Source: Vacuolonema iberomarrocanum LEGE 07170
GTDB lineage: Bacteria > Cyanobacteriota > Cyanobacteriia > Elainellales > Elainellaceae
Assembly (NCBI GenBank): GCA_015207365.1
Contig: JADEXA010000015.1
Coordinates: 1-64,000, forward strand
Reading direction: 5' to 3'
Length of the DNA stretch: 64,000 nt
In this document: positions 18,301 to 25,743 of the stretch, piece by piece
How the letters are laid out: each line of letters starts with the position of its first letter
Position numbering within the stretch: position 1 is the stretch's first letter
Made by a program: the position numbers and the translations under genes
Notes under the pieces: generated by a model
The model's input: the letters and a program-made list of their open reading frames with translations, nothing else
Databases searched by the model: none
What the model was told of the DNA's origin: nothing

Positions 18301-19848
18301 CAAGACATTGCAGGCAATGTTATCAGCAGTCCAGTGCAAGCCGATCGCTTTAGCATCGGCTTGATTTCCAGTGTGGAATTTAGCGATACCCGCTACACTG
18401 TCAGCGAGGATGGGGGCACCAGCGATGTCGTGACCCTAACCCGTAGCGGCGATCTCAGTGGCATTACCACCGTTCAGGTCACTCTTGATGGCGGTACGGC
18501 GACGGGCAATGGCACCGACTACATCGATACCGATTTCCCCCTGACCGTTACCTTTGCTGCAACCGAAACCACCAAAACTGTTGCCCTACCCATCCTCGAT
18601 GATGAGCTGGTAGAAGGCGATGAAACCCTTGCTTTGAGTGTGATCAGTGTTAGTAATGCGGCGATCGCCTCCCAATCCACTGCCACCATCGCTATCACCG
18701 ACAATGACACAGCGGGCTTTACCCTGAGCAAGGCGACAGCCACCGTGGGAGAGGATGGCAGCACCGATACGTTTGTGATCACTCTGGATGCGGCACCACT
18801 GACCCTAGTCGAGTTTGCCATCAGTAGCGATGATACTGGCGAAGTAGCGGGTTCTCCGGCGACAGTCAGCCTCGACGAGAGCAACTGGAATACAGGTGCC
18901 ACCGTTACCCTCACTGGGCAAGACGATACCGATGTGGATGGCAACCAGACCACAACGGTATCTGTCCAGGTCGTAGCTGCCCAAAGTGATGCGGCGTTTG
19001 CAGGGCTGAGTGCTCAGACCGTGCAAGTGACGACGACCGACGACGATGCTTCTGGGTTCACCCCATTTGATGATGATTTCACAGGCACCGACGCACAGGA
19101 TGTGGAGTTTGCGTTGGCAGGGGATGACACTCTGCGTGGCCGGGGAGGCAATGACCGCTTGGCAGGGCAGGTCGGTAACGACAACCTCCTCGGTGGCAAT
19201 GGCAATGACAGCCTGATTGGCAGCAATGGCACCGACACGGCGACTGGAGGCTCCGGCAATGACCGCATGCTGGGGGGCAGAGGGCGCGATCGCCTCGTAG
19301 GCAATGCGGGCAATGATTACCTCGTCGGCGGCAGTGGGGTGGATATCCTGTTGGGTGGTGCCGGTGACGATACCCTGATCGGCGGCGTTGATAATGACCG
19401 CCTCCTCGGGGGATCGGGCAATGACCGGATGCGCGGCAACCTGGGTAATGACCAGCTCAATGGTGGCGTGGGCAATGATGTCATGTTAGGTGGCAATGGC
19501 AACGACACCCTCAATGGGCAGGGCGGCAATGATAGGATTCGCGGTGGCGCGGGTCGGGATGTGATTCGTGGCGGGTTAGGTAACGATCGCCTTTCCGGCG
19601 AGCTGGGCAATGACCGAATCACAACCGGGAATGGGCGCGATCGCATTACCATTCGTCGTGGCCATGGCTTCGACCGAGTGACGGACTTCCAAAATGGGCA
19701 AGACCGCATTGTTCTTGGCGGCTTGCGCTTTTCCGACCTCACCATCCGCCAACAGGGCAGGGATGTGTTGATCCGCAGTGGTAGCGAACGGCTGTTGCTG
19801 CTGCAAAACACCCGCATTGGTCAAATCAACGCGGCTGACTTCGTCTAA
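12340..19848 (+). CDS. Giant multi-domain RTX-type surface/secreted protein (FG-GAP, LTD, Calx-beta, Ig-like, hemolysin-type Ca2+ repeats)
   Basis: A 2502-residue modular protein. In order: an SbsA-like Ig domain (~23-127); seven FG-GAP/VCBS repeats built on LGDLDGDGDLDAFV (~131-475); Ig-like modules; a lamin-tail (LTD) domain (~816-977, GDIVVNEILQNPS); a Calx-beta-like domain; seven bacterial Ig-like repeats of ~97 residues (~1206-1897, SLSEDSGAADN...TAGNTSDAS); two further Calx-beta-like modules; RTX nonapeptide repeats (~2261-2431, GGNGNDTLNGQGGNDRI type); and a C-terminal tail FDRVTDFQNGQDRIVLGG. There is no N-terminal signal peptide, which fits type I secretion through a C-terminal signal. 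The likely role is adhesion or an S-layer-like coat; no secretion genes are adjacent. ATG 12406 (MARFNVSNIAPT) is an alternative start. Confidence 0.92.
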   Translation: MSRRQLQSHSSSTVVPREINRIMARFNVSNIAPTANDIDAGANSPVVITFDETINPSTINDTSIKIFGSQTGEIAGSFSVSGNRVTFTPTSAYKPGEQIEVVVTDTVRSVGGNTATAYTAKFTIAAATGPAEFIAHPTQPPGTDSSNDVSLGDLDGDGDLDAFVANNFQANQVLFNNGSGVFTAAATQLPNTVNDFGVSLGDLDGDGDLDAFVAKVIRANQVLLNDGSGVFTAAATQPPGRDRSYGVSLGDLDGDGDLDAFVANDGRANQVLLNDGSGVFTAAATQPPGSDDSYGVSLGDVDGDGDLDAFVANFGQASQVLLNDGSGVFTAVTTQPPGTGNSLDVSLGDLDGDGDLDAFVANFTNQANQVLLNNGSGVFTVAAVQPSGRAKSRAVELGDLDGDGDLDAFVTNDGQTNQLLLNDGNGVFTDATTQPPGATRSRGVGLGDLDGDGDLDAFVANNGQTNQVLINGDRFAPTLTRIARETPSAAITNADSLIFRVTFDEDVQNVNAADFTVDGTTTATVSGVNAVSASVYDVTVSGGDLASFDGTVGLDLAVSQDIQDLAGNDLPAGDPGTDETYTLDNSSAIVSISSTTADGTVGIDDTVNATVTFSETVTLAGGNLTLTLDNGGSVTITPFANSTTASGTYTVVAGQDSADLDVTGLTLAGGATLQDGLGNDVTLTIPPGASLADNNDIVVDTTVPALDSITRETPSDATTNADSLTFRVTFDEDVQNVDTDDFAIDGTTTATVSGVSQVSASVYEVTVSGGDLADFDGTVGLNLAGAQNITDLVGNGLPAGEPTTDDIYTLDNTQPGDIVVNEILQNPSAVSDADGEWFELYNPTANDIDINGWTIADDGSDSHTIANGAPLIIAAGGYLILGRNADAGSNGGVAVDYEYSSYLLANGDDEIILTNTVGVEIDRVEYDGGPNFPDPDGASMSLLDPTLDNNVGANWATSNTAYGDGDFGTPGAVNVFLPTVRLAASDTNAAESPADTAAFTLSRDDTDGALTVVVDLGGDAIDSDYSFSTGTVMGNQLSLVIPDGQASVVVTVTAVDDGLVEANETLTVGLANDAAYVVDSTDNASNITLVSDDTSPVVTSITRVGDPRTNAANVDYLVTFNRVVSGVDATDFALTVTGITGASVTNATTTDDITYTVTVNTGTGDGTLRLDLSDNNSITDNDTNPLGGSGLNDGDFTTGESYTIDKTAPANPFVNSLTDDTAADDNITRDTTLVFAGTAEAESSVELFLDGNSIGTVTATGGTWSFDYTGTTLTDGDYILTARATDTAGNTSDASADFAFTVDATAPDAASIDSLSEDSGAADNITNDQGLEFSGSAEAGSVVELFLDGNSIGTAMATGGIWSFDYTGTELADGDYILTARSTDTAGNTSDASANFAFTVDITAPDAPSIDSLSEDSGAADDLTNDQGLEFSGSAEAGSVVELFLDGNSIGTVTATGGTWSFDYTGTELTDGDYVLTARAADIAGNTSNVSANFEFTIDTTAPDAPIINSLSEDSGAADNITNDQGLEFSGTAEADSVIELFLDSASIGTTTATAGGAWNFDYTGTELTDGDYILTARATDTASNTSDASADFEFTVDASAPDAPNIDSLSEDSGAADNLTNDQCLEFSGTAEADSVVELFLDNASIGTTTATAGGTWSFDYTGTELTDGDYILTARVTDIAGNTSDASANFAFTVDTTAPDAPSINSLSEDSGVADNLTNDQGLEFSGTAEADSVVELFLDGASIGTTTATAGGNWSFDYTGTALTDGDYILTATATDVAGNASDVSANFEFTVDTTAPDAPAIANLSDDTAAIDNITGDTTLVFTGTAEADSTVELFLNGTAIGTAIATGGNWSFDHTGTTLADGDYTLTAMATDVAGNVSLVSAGFDFTIDATAPMVTGIVPSVETIQDANVGSDGFTLTVSFSEAMDTTVDPTLSFPTSEEDPSRVLTFNSGTWTDATTYVASYDVTDANENIPNIDVQVADAQDIAGNVISSPVQADRFSIGLISSVEFSDTRYTVSEDGGTSDVVTLTRSGDLSGITTVQVTLDGGTATGNGTDYIDTDFPLTVTFAATETTKTVALPILDDELVEGDETLALSVISVSNAAIASQSTATIAITDNDTAGFTLSKATATVGEDGSTDTFVITLDAAPLTLVEFAISSDDTGEVAGSPATVSLDESNWNTGATVTLTGQDDTDVDGNQTTTVSVQVVAAQSDAAFAGLSAQTVQVTTTDDDASGFTPFDDDFTGTDAQDVEFALAGDDTLRGRGGNDRLAGQVGNDNLLGGNGNDSLIGSNGTDTATGGSGNDRMLGGRGRDRLVGNAGNDYLVGGSGVDILLGGAGDDTLIGGVDNDRLLGGSGNDRMRGNLGNDQLNGGVGNDVMLGGNGNDTLNGQGGNDRIRGGAGRDVIRGGLGNDRLSGELGNDRITTGNGRDRITIRRGHGFDRVTDFQNGQDRIVLGGLRFSDLTIRQQGRDVLIRSGSERLLLLQNTRIGQINAADFV
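15955..18030 (+). repeat. Seven tandem Ig-like coding repeats of about 294 bp inside the giant RTX gene
   Basis: Seven units, each encoding about 97 residues with the same landmarks: LSEDSGAADN, LEFSG.AEA, VELFLD, W.FDYTGTELTDGDYIL and TAGNTSDAS. The middle five are closest in sequence, and the first and last are more diverged, as expected when an array expands from its centre by unequal crossing-over. Confidence 0.85.
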
Positions 19849-19910
19849 AGCAAGCACATCCGACTATGGCATAATCCTTGAGCCATAGCCGGATACGTCT
19901 CTATTAAGCA

Positions 19911-19941
19911 TTTTTGCCCGCTGCAACGCAGCGGGCAAAAA
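19911..19941. repeat. Palindrome after the RTX gene, 14-bp perfect arms
   Basis: Arms 19911-19924 (TTTTTGCCCGCTGC) and 19928-19941 flank AAC. The centre GCCCGCTGCAACGCAGCGGGC matches the palindromes at 9064 and 50830. It may also end transcription of the RTX gene. A weaker hairpin (CTATGGC/GCCATAG) lies just upstream at about 19864-19888. Confidence 0.8.
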
Positions 19942-20008
19942 TAAGACTTGGACTTCAACCAGCGTTTGCAATCTAGCAAGCTGGATCATCATCCCCTGGC
20001 AAAAGCAT

Positions 20009-20482
20009 TCAAGAAACCAAGGGTAAACGCATCTTCGTCCGAACCTGCTTGCAGAGACGCAGTTCGGTACCTTTGGGATTCCAGTGAACCTGATCGAAAA
20101 TTTGATGTAGGATAAATAGACCTCGCCCACATCCCTGCAATGCATCCAGCTCATTGTCCGAGTCGGGACAGCCACAGTCGCAAGGGGTTTCAAACCCACA
20201 GCCTTGATCGGCAACAATCCACCAGTACTCGTCGTCCAAAATGAAAAATTCGACGAGAACCGTTTTGTTTGGATCAAGCTGATTGCCATGCTTAGCCGCA
20301 TTGACCAAAGCTTCTTGAAGCCCAAGACGAACCTCTGCCTTCCAGCGGGAAGGGACGTCAGTCAAAAGCAAATCCAAAACCGGACCTAAATGTAATGTTG
20401 AGGCGAAGCTCATGGTGCCCCACCGTCGTCCAGAAGAACGAGGTGTGATTGCTATCACTCCGGATACCCCTTCTATTTCCAA
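20009..20482 (-). CDS. Anti-sigma-factor-type serine kinase (RsbW-like HATPase)
   Basis: A 157-residue protein with a GHKL ATPase fold of the RsbW/SpoIIAB type. The N-box is LQEALVNAAKHGNQLD, G1 is IVADQGCGFE, and G2 is LQGCGRGLFILHQIFDQV. Such proteins bind a sigma factor or phosphorylate an anti-anti-sigma partner; cyanobacteria have several, often in light- or stress-related partner switching. No sigma factor or STAS protein is adjacent. The insert after G1 (CDCGCPDSD) is unusually Cys-rich and could bind metal or respond to redox. The start is uncertain: MSFASTLHLGPVL at 20413 is an alternative. Confidence 0.82.
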   Translation of the reverse strand: MEIEGVSGVIAITPRSSGRRWGTMSFASTLHLGPVLDLLLTDVPSRWKAEVRLGLQEALVNAAKHGNQLDPNKTVLVEFFILDDEYWWIVADQGCGFETPCDCGCPDSDNELDALQGCGRGLFILHQIFDQVHWNPKGTELRLCKQVRTKMRLPLVS

Positions 20483-20888
20483 TAGTGCGGATAACCATTC
20501 CGTCTGATCCTAACATAACCCCTGGCCAAACGGCTGTATCCGGCATTTAACCTCAGTTTAAGCCACCGTAAAGATGCAGATGAAATAGACAACGAATGAC
20601 GCTGAAAGTGGGAAAATACGGCATTCTACGGGTACAGCTCCCAAAATCAACGTTTCAGATTAAAAATTGTGTATATCCACTATCTGTAGGGTGATGACTA
20701 TTTGTTTGACACCATATTTGTTGGCTTTAGCGAAATATTTTGTAATCTCTCATTTTTTGAGCTGCAAGATTGGGGATCAGTACTTACACAGTGTGTTGAG
20801 TTTGGTGTGTTGATTTTGTAGCTGCGTCACAGTTGGAAAATCAATGAATTCCCCCAGAGTGGTGCAAGGTTTGCGTAAGTCTTGGGGG
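20483..20888. other. 406-bp spacer with one transposon-end-like motif
   Basis: No gene is supported. At 20872-20883, TGCGTAAGTCTT is one base from the reverse complement of the AGGACTTACGCA end motif, without an associated palindrome. It may be the remnant of an element. Confidence 0.45.
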
Positions 20889-23126
20889 TCAACCATTGCG
20901 CAATGAGAGAACGAGATAGACCGTCGCGCCTTTCCAAGACACCGTTTGATGTTGGAGCGATCGCCCAAACGCCTCCTTCACCGCTCTGAGATCCTTCTCC
21001 GACAAGGATTCGGCCAGATAATCGGCATAGCTTGGCTTCTCGTCTCCCGGCGAAAACCAGCGATCGAGCAGAGCGGGTGAAAGATATAGATCGGTGTGCG
21101 TAATTTCAATCTGATAATCGAGATGAATTTGTATCTCTAATGACTCAAACAAGGAATGCCAATCGTCCACATCCCAATGCAGCGTGCTGTCGAGATTCTG
21201 GGAATGGGCGTTGGTGTAAATGGCATCCTCGGCTTTGATCAGTCGCTTATGGAGAGCGGGCTTGAGGGCGGTATCGGGGAGCAAGTCGTAGAGGCGCTGT
21301 CCCTGGCGGGGTAGGGATTCTGCTAAGACCAAGATTCCATTGGGTTGGAGGCGCTGTAGTAGGAGACGGGCGATCGCTCCCCGCTCTGCTTCCCCGGCTA
21401 GCACATGGCGTCCCAAAATCCCATCAAACCGCAGCGTTGGGGATTCTTGCTGGAGCATAGCGGTCAAATCGATCAACGGACTTTGTAGAAGAATGGGGCG
21501 GCTAAGTTCTGGGAGAAGGGCGGCTTGCTCCTGGAGGGCAGTAGCGTCTTGCGGCTGGGCAACCTGGGCATAGACGGAGCCTTCGGGGACACGACGCACG
21601 GCCTCCCAGGTGAGCAAGCCGCTGCCTGCGTTGAGGGTCAGCAAAACATGGTGGCGTTGCGGATTGGCTAGGGCGAAGAGGCGATCGCGCACGGCGGCTA
21701 ACCGTTCCCCCGTCTGATCCAGGGTGCGCTGGAGCCAACGATCTTTTCCCCGATCCGTAGGGCTAAAGGTGAGAACTTCGGCGGTGCTGCCCCGCTCCAC
21801 CAGTGCAGCCAACTGCGCTTCCCGCCGCCGCGCTACCTGTATCTGAATGCCGTCTTCATATCCCTGGTTCGAGGGTTGATAGAACACCTGCCCTTGCAAG
21901 CTATTGGGCAGATATTGCTGCTCCACCCAGTGATCGCGATAGGCGTGGGGATAGATATAGCCCTGCCCATGCCCAAAGCTGTGCTTATCGCGGTTGGCAT
22001 CCCGCAGATGAACGGGCACATCGTCTTCCCGCTCCCGCTCTACCGCCGCCAGCGCATCGAAGAAGCCCATGACGCTGTTCGACTTGGGGCAGGTTGCCAG
22101 GTACAGCGTCGCCTGAGCCAGGGGATAGCGTCCCTCCGGCATTCCCACCCGGTCGAATGCCTGAGCGCAGGCGTTGACCACCACCACCGCATTCGGGTCG
22201 GCCAGCCCCACATCCTCCCCTGCCAAAATCAGCATCCGCCGAAAGATAAAGCGCGGGTCTTCCCCGGCATAGACCATCCGTGCCAGCCAATACAACGCCG
22301 CATCGGGGTCGGAACCGCGCAGGCTTTTGATGAAGGCGCTGATGGTGTCGAAGTGGGCATCCCCTTCTTTGTCGTAGAGCACCGCCCGATGCTGGATCGA
22401 CTCCTCCGCCACGGCCAGGGAAATGGAGATCACCCCCTCGGCATTGGGCGGTGTGGTTTCCACCGCCAGCTCTAGAGCATTGAGCAGCGCGCGGGCATCG
22501 CCATTGGCAATGTTAATTAGGTGTTCCTGAGCGTCGGGGGTAATCTCGACCTGCAAATGACCATAGCCCCGCTCGCGATCGCCCAAGGTCTGCTGCAAAA
22601 TCGCGTTTAGGTCGGCATCGTCCAACGGCTTGAGCTGAAACACGCGCGATCGGCTCACCAGCGCTTTGTTCACCTCAAAGTAAGGATTCTCCGTTGTTGC
22701 CCCAATCAAAATCACGGTGCCGTTTTCCACCCAGGGCAACAGGGCATCCTGCTGGGCTTTGTTGAAGCGATGCACCTCATCCACAAACAGAATGGTGCGC
22801 TGGTCATACATACCGCGCTTTTCCTGGGCAGTGGCGATCGCCTCCCGAATGTCCTTCACCCCCGCCAACACCGCATTAATCGAAATGAAATGCGCCCGCG
22901 TCGTATTGGCAATCACCATTGCTAAGGTGGTCTTCCCGGTTCCCGGCGGGCCATAAAAAATCAACGAAGACAACTGATCGGCCTGAATCGCCCGCCGCAA
23001 CAGCCGCCCTTCCCCCAAAATATGCCCCTGCCCCACATACTCCGCCAACACCCGAGGCCGCATCCGCGCCGCCAACGGCGCTTCCGCCGCTGTCACTACC
23101 TCCCGATGCTGCTCAAACAGCTCCAT
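20889..23126 (-). CDS. RarA/MgsA-family AAA+ ATPase fused to a methyltransferase-like domain
   Basis: 745 residues. Residues ~1-430 are a complete RarA/MgsA (replication-associated recombination protein A) ATPase: RMRPRVLAEYVGQGHILG, Walker A FYGPPGTGKTTLAM, Walker B TILFVDEVHRFNKAQQDALL, GATTENPYFEVN and the C-terminal clamp domain GSDPDAALYWLARMVYAGED. RarA acts at stalled replication forks. The last ~270 residues resemble a class I methyltransferase fold (HVLLTLNAGSGLLTWEAVRR, LRFDGILGRHVLAGE, LQPNGILVLAESLP) with a weakened SAM motif, so activity is doubtful. The long form appears in many cyanobacteria. RarA interacts with replication proteins, but nearness to dnaN (11 kb) may be chance. 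Confidence 0.88.
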   Translation of the reverse strand: MELFEQHREVVTAAEAPLAARMRPRVLAEYVGQGHILGEGRLLRRAIQADQLSSLIFYGPPGTGKTTLAMVIANTTRAHFISINAVLAGVKDIREAIATAQEKRGMYDQRTILFVDEVHRFNKAQQDALLPWVENGTVILIGATTENPYFEVNKALVSRSRVFQLKPLDDADLNAILQQTLGDRERGYGHLQVEITPDAQEHLINIANGDARALLNALELAVETTPPNAEGVISISLAVAEESIQHRAVLYDKEGDAHFDTISAFIKSLRGSDPDAALYWLARMVYAGEDPRFIFRRMLILAGEDVGLADPNAVVVVNACAQAFDRVGMPEGRYPLAQATLYLATCPKSNSVMGFFDALAAVEREREDDVPVHLRDANRDKHSFGHGQGYIYPHAYRDHWVEQQYLPNSLQGQVFYQPSNQGYEDGIQIQVARRREAQLAALVERGSTAEVLTFSPTDRGKDRWLQRTLDQTGERLAAVRDRLFALANPQRHHVLLTLNAGSGLLTWEAVRRVPEGSVYAQVAQPQDATALQEQAALLPELSRPILLQSPLIDLTAMLQQESPTLRFDGILGRHVLAGEAERGAIARLLLQRLQPNGILVLAESLPRQGQRLYDLLPDTALKPALHKRLIKAEDAIYTNAHSQNLDSTLHWDVDDWHSLFESLEIQIHLDYQIEITHTDLYLSPALLDRWFSPGDEKPSYADYLAESLSEKDLRAVKEAFGRSLQHQTVSWKGATVYLVLSLRNG

Positions 23127-23148
23127 AATCCACAGTCCCGCCCGACGC

Positions 23149-23170
23149 GCTAGCGCTAGCGTAACGCATC
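23149..23170. repeat. REP-like half element
   Basis: The sequence GCGCTAGCGCTAGCGTAACGCATC (about 23147-23170) carries the GCGTAACGCATC arm of the REP palindromes that flank the RAYT gene at 26.9-27.6 kb. It sits directly upstream of the RarA start. Confidence 0.5.
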
Positions 23171-23316
23171 ATGCCATCTCCCAATCCTGGGGGCGTTGTA
23201 GGGTCTGAGTTTTGCCCCATAGCAATTCGCTGCCCTTGCAGACAAGACAGCACAAAGGGGCATCCGTTTAGGGTGAATGCTAAACTGGGTTCAGTGATTT
23301 GGGGAGAGCGATCGCC

Positions 23317-23514
23317 GTGGCTTCAATCACCCTTGAACTGTCAGATAGCCAACTCCAAAAGCTACAGGATCTGGCAGCTTTGTATGGCGTTACGCTCGAA
23401 GTATTGCTAAAAATTGGACTGGACGATTGGCTCAACGCTCAAACGAGTGAATTTGTTGAGTCAGCTAATTATGTCTTGCAAAAAAATGCTGAACTGTATC
23501 GTCGTTTAGCGTAA
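23317..23514 (+). CDS. Antitoxin of a Phd/Doc-type pair
   Basis: About 65 residues from GTG 23317, which has GGGGAGAG eight bases upstream; the longer frame from TTG 23299 is less likely. The N-terminal half (ITLELSDSQLQKLQDLAAL...VTLEVLLKIGLDDWL) resembles a small ribbon-helix-helix DNA-binding fold, and the C-terminal tail (FVESANYVLQKNAELYRRLA) is a helix of the kind that blocks the toxin active site. Its stop codon overlaps the start of the Fic/Doc toxin gene by one base (TAATG), so translation is coupled. Typical pairs repress their own promoter. The protein family is inferred mainly from position. Confidence 0.75.
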   Translation: MASITLELSDSQLQKLQDLAALYGVTLEVLLKIGLDDWLNAQTSEFVESANYVLQKNAELYRRLA

Positions 23515-23900
23515 TGCGATTCCTATCCTTGATTGAGGTGTTAGAGCTACATCGCAGAATTATTGAACGATCGGGTGGGGCAATTGGCATTCGAGATATT
23601 GCATCGTTGGAGTTGGCGATCGCCCAACCTCGCATGACGTTTGCTGAAAAAGATTTGTATCCCAGTTTGCTGGAGAAGGCAGCAGCACTCGGTTTTTCAA
23701 TCATCATGAACCATCCATTTATAGATGGAAATAAACGGACAGGTCATGCTGCAATGGAGACATTTCTCATTCTGAATAGCATGGAAATTAACGCCTCAGT
23801 AGATGAGCAAGAGCGTCTAGTTTTGGCGATCGCAGCAGGTGAACTCAGCCGTGAAGCATTGGCAGAATGGCTACAACAAAACACAATCACGACTGAATGA
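23514..23900 (+). CDS. Doc-type Fic-fold toxin
   Basis: A 128-residue protein with the Fic/Doc core motif NHPFIDGNKRTGHAAMETFL near residue 68: His, Phe, Asp, Gly-Asn-Lys-Arg all in place. The N-terminal part (VLELHRRIIERSGGAIGIRD) is typical of Doc ('death on curing') toxins. The motif reads DGNKR, closer to AMP-transferring Fic proteins than to the phage P1 Doc motif, whose K-for-G change gives EF-Tu kinase activity. The reaction is therefore uncertain. It overlaps the antitoxin gene by one base. The pair begins a ~5 kb accessory stretch. Confidence 0.88.
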   Translation: MRFLSLIEVLELHRRIIERSGGAIGIRDIASLELAIAQPRMTFAEKDLYPSLLEKAAALGFSIIMNHPFIDGNKRTGHAAMETFLILNSMEINASVDEQERLVLAIAAGELSREALAEWLQQNTITTE

Positions 23901-24016
23901 GGCATTACTTTCTGATAACTCCGTTGCGGACTAGATGACTCTAGCTAGTGCATGAAATATCGCGGAGTGTAGTGACAAAAGCATGAACGATTCTATGGGT
24001 TGGCGACTGTGACAAA

Positions 24017-24714
24017 TTAATCGAACCTTACCAGCTTAGTATCAGGTAACTTCTCCATTGTTCTTCTATAACGTTTACACATAGACAGAAAATTTTTAAA
24101 GCTAGATTTAATCTCTGAAATATCCATATAACCATCATCTGCCTCACTCAACGCAATGTTGAAGAGACTGAGCATGATATCGATTACTCCACCTAACTCG
24201 AAATAAATAATTCTAAATTCTACCTGCCCGTTATTTACCTCATATGCTAATATTTCCAGGCGTTCTGCTATTTTCCTTATCGGTCCTAAAGTAAAAGACT
24301 TTGGCTTTTCATGTGCAGAAGCTTGCGTTTCGTCTGCTTCGATATCTTCCTCTAACTCAAGGCTTCCTTCTAGCAATATTCCACTGCCTACATCCTCAAA
24401 TAAGCCCGATACTGGATATTCGCAACGCTCTCCTGAATTATTGAAATATAGAAAGGATCCATACTCTACTCCGGTTCCTTCATATGTGCTCATATGAATT
24501 GACTTCAGGAGCTCTATTGCCTGATCGTCTATTGAATCTCTAAAAATGAATCTCTAAAAATTTTAACTACGGTAAAAGCATTATCGATTTTCTTCTGGCG
24601 ATTCTGCCCTAGATAGTTTAGTAAAGCAATCAACCCACCAGTAACTATGCTGGCATCTTTGATAATGCTGAGTGTTTGTGAAAGGTTGACTGTAAAAAGA
24701 TCACTAGGTTTCAT
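24017..24714 (-). pseudogene. Gene split by a 14-bp tandem duplication (ancestral protein ~215 residues, unknown function)
   Basis: Two minus-strand frames, 24714-24529 (61 codons) and 24493-24017 (158 codons), are pieces of one gene. At 24533-24560 the 14-mer TGAATCTCTAAAAA occurs twice in tandem. With one copy removed, the first frame reads ...KIFRDS then IDDQAIELLKSIH directly into MSTYEGTGVEYG of the second frame with no stop. The ancestral protein would have an N-terminal membrane segment (DASIVTGGLIALLNYLGQ) and a soluble body with an acidic stretch. I do not recognise the family. The region is visibly richer in AT than its surroundings, which suggests acquisition by transfer. Confidence 0.8.
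24533..24560. repeat. 14-bp perfect tandem duplication causing a frameshift
   Basis: TGAATCTCTAAAAA is present at 24533-24546 and again at 24547-24560. Fourteen is not a multiple of three, so the second copy shifts the reading frame of the gene around it. Confidence 0.95.
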
Positions 24715-25012
24715 GCGGAAAAAGCTTTTGATAACTGCTATGAATGATTCTCATACTCAGATGATGCCTTTGAGTATTGCTTTAAGATAATAAGAACCTA
24801 TTTTTATTATTGTTGTTTTTTAGAAGGCTTCAGCGTCTCAAATCTATTGCTACTTGCAGCCTAACTCCTTTTTTCTGAATGTATTCAGTGTAGGAGGCGA
24901 TCGTGCCCATCGCAAAATATTGCTGTCGGGCTTTGAAAAACGCAGGTGGAGGGGCGATCGCGCTGAGTTGCCTTTGATGGGGGGTGGGCGATCGCCCGTT
25001 GTGAATTTGCGC

Positions 25013-25369
25013 CTACAGGGGCAAGAAAACGACGATATTTTGCCATTCGTCTTGTTTGCTGCATGTTGCTAGCAAAACTAACTCATCGATCGCCTGCCGG
25101 ACAGTCATCTGAGCTTGGACGACGAAAACGCCTGCCATTGACGCGTTTTGGGTTACGCGGTTGTAAGCAAAATCGGGCATTGTAGCCTGGTCATGGGTTA
25201 GGAGAATGCGATCGTTCTGTGCTGCCCATTCCAGGATGGCTGGATCATCCACAGTCCTCAGCCCAACCTCTTGAACCCGAATCAAATCCAGATCCGGTAA
25301 GCGCAGTAACAAGCCACGTATGATGATCCGATTAAAGTTTTCATCACAGAGAAAACGCACGCAAGTCAC
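25013..25369 (-). CDS. DUF5615 PIN-like toxin candidate
   Basis: A 118-residue protein of the DUF5615/Mut7-C-like PIN fold: RFLCDENFNRIIIRGL at the N-terminus supplies the first acidic residues, AILEWAAQNDRILLTHDQATMPDF the conserved centre. These proteins are predicted ribonuclease toxins. The start appears to be GTG 25369; GTG 25360 (VRFLCDEN) is also possible. It follows a DUF433 gene by 7 bp, the standard DUF433-DUF5615 antitoxin-toxin arrangement, and the AbrB-like gene lies upstream of that, so all three may form one unit. Confidence 0.82.
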   Translation of the reverse strand: MTCVRFLCDENFNRIIIRGLLLRLPDLDLIRVQEVGLRTVDDPAILEWAAQNDRILLTHDQATMPDFAYNRVTQNASMAGVFVVQAQMTVRQAIDELVLLATCSKQDEWQNIVVFLPL

Positions 25370-25376
25370 CTACCTA

Positions 25377-25715
25377 TCAGGATTGTGCGTTTTGTCTGGC
25401 TAGTAAGCGGGCACGAATTTGGCTTGAATCTGGCTGAATCTTGGCGAGTTTTTCCCGAATAGCTTTAGCCTGTTGGTCTCGACTTGCAAGATAAGCGTTA
25501 ACGGCTTCCTGATGCCGTAGGTAATAGCCAACAGTGCTGTAGACATCTGCCAGGTTGAGTGTTGGGTATTGCTCAACAATAACTTCGGGGGTCGCACCAT
25601 CCTGGAATGCCCAAATCACCAGTTCCAGCAAAACCCGCGAATTGCCAACCCGCACGGCTCCGGATTCTTCCGGGCAGAGAGGTGGGGTTTCCTGTTCTAA
25701 AGCAAGACTGGTCAT
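25377..25715 (-). CDS. DUF433 antitoxin
   Basis: A 112-residue protein with the DUF433 core RVGNSRVLLELVIWAFQDGA, TPEVIVEQYPTLNLADVYS and VGYYLRHQEAVNAYL, a winged-helix-like fold. DUF433 proteins are usually the antitoxin partner of DUF5615 or VapC-like toxins and bind their own promoter. The C-terminal helix rich in Lys, Arg and Gln (QQAKAIREKLAKI) probably contacts the toxin. It lies 7 bp upstream of the DUF5615 gene and 28 bp downstream of the AbrB-like gene. Confidence 0.85.
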   Translation of the reverse strand: MTSLALEQETPPLCPEESGAVRVGNSRVLLELVIWAFQDGATPEVIVEQYPTLNLADVYSTVGYYLRHQEAVNAYLASRDQQAKAIREKLAKIQPDSSQIRARLLARQNAQS

Positions 25716-25743
25716 GGTGCTTGAGCGAGTCAGTTATTTCAGA

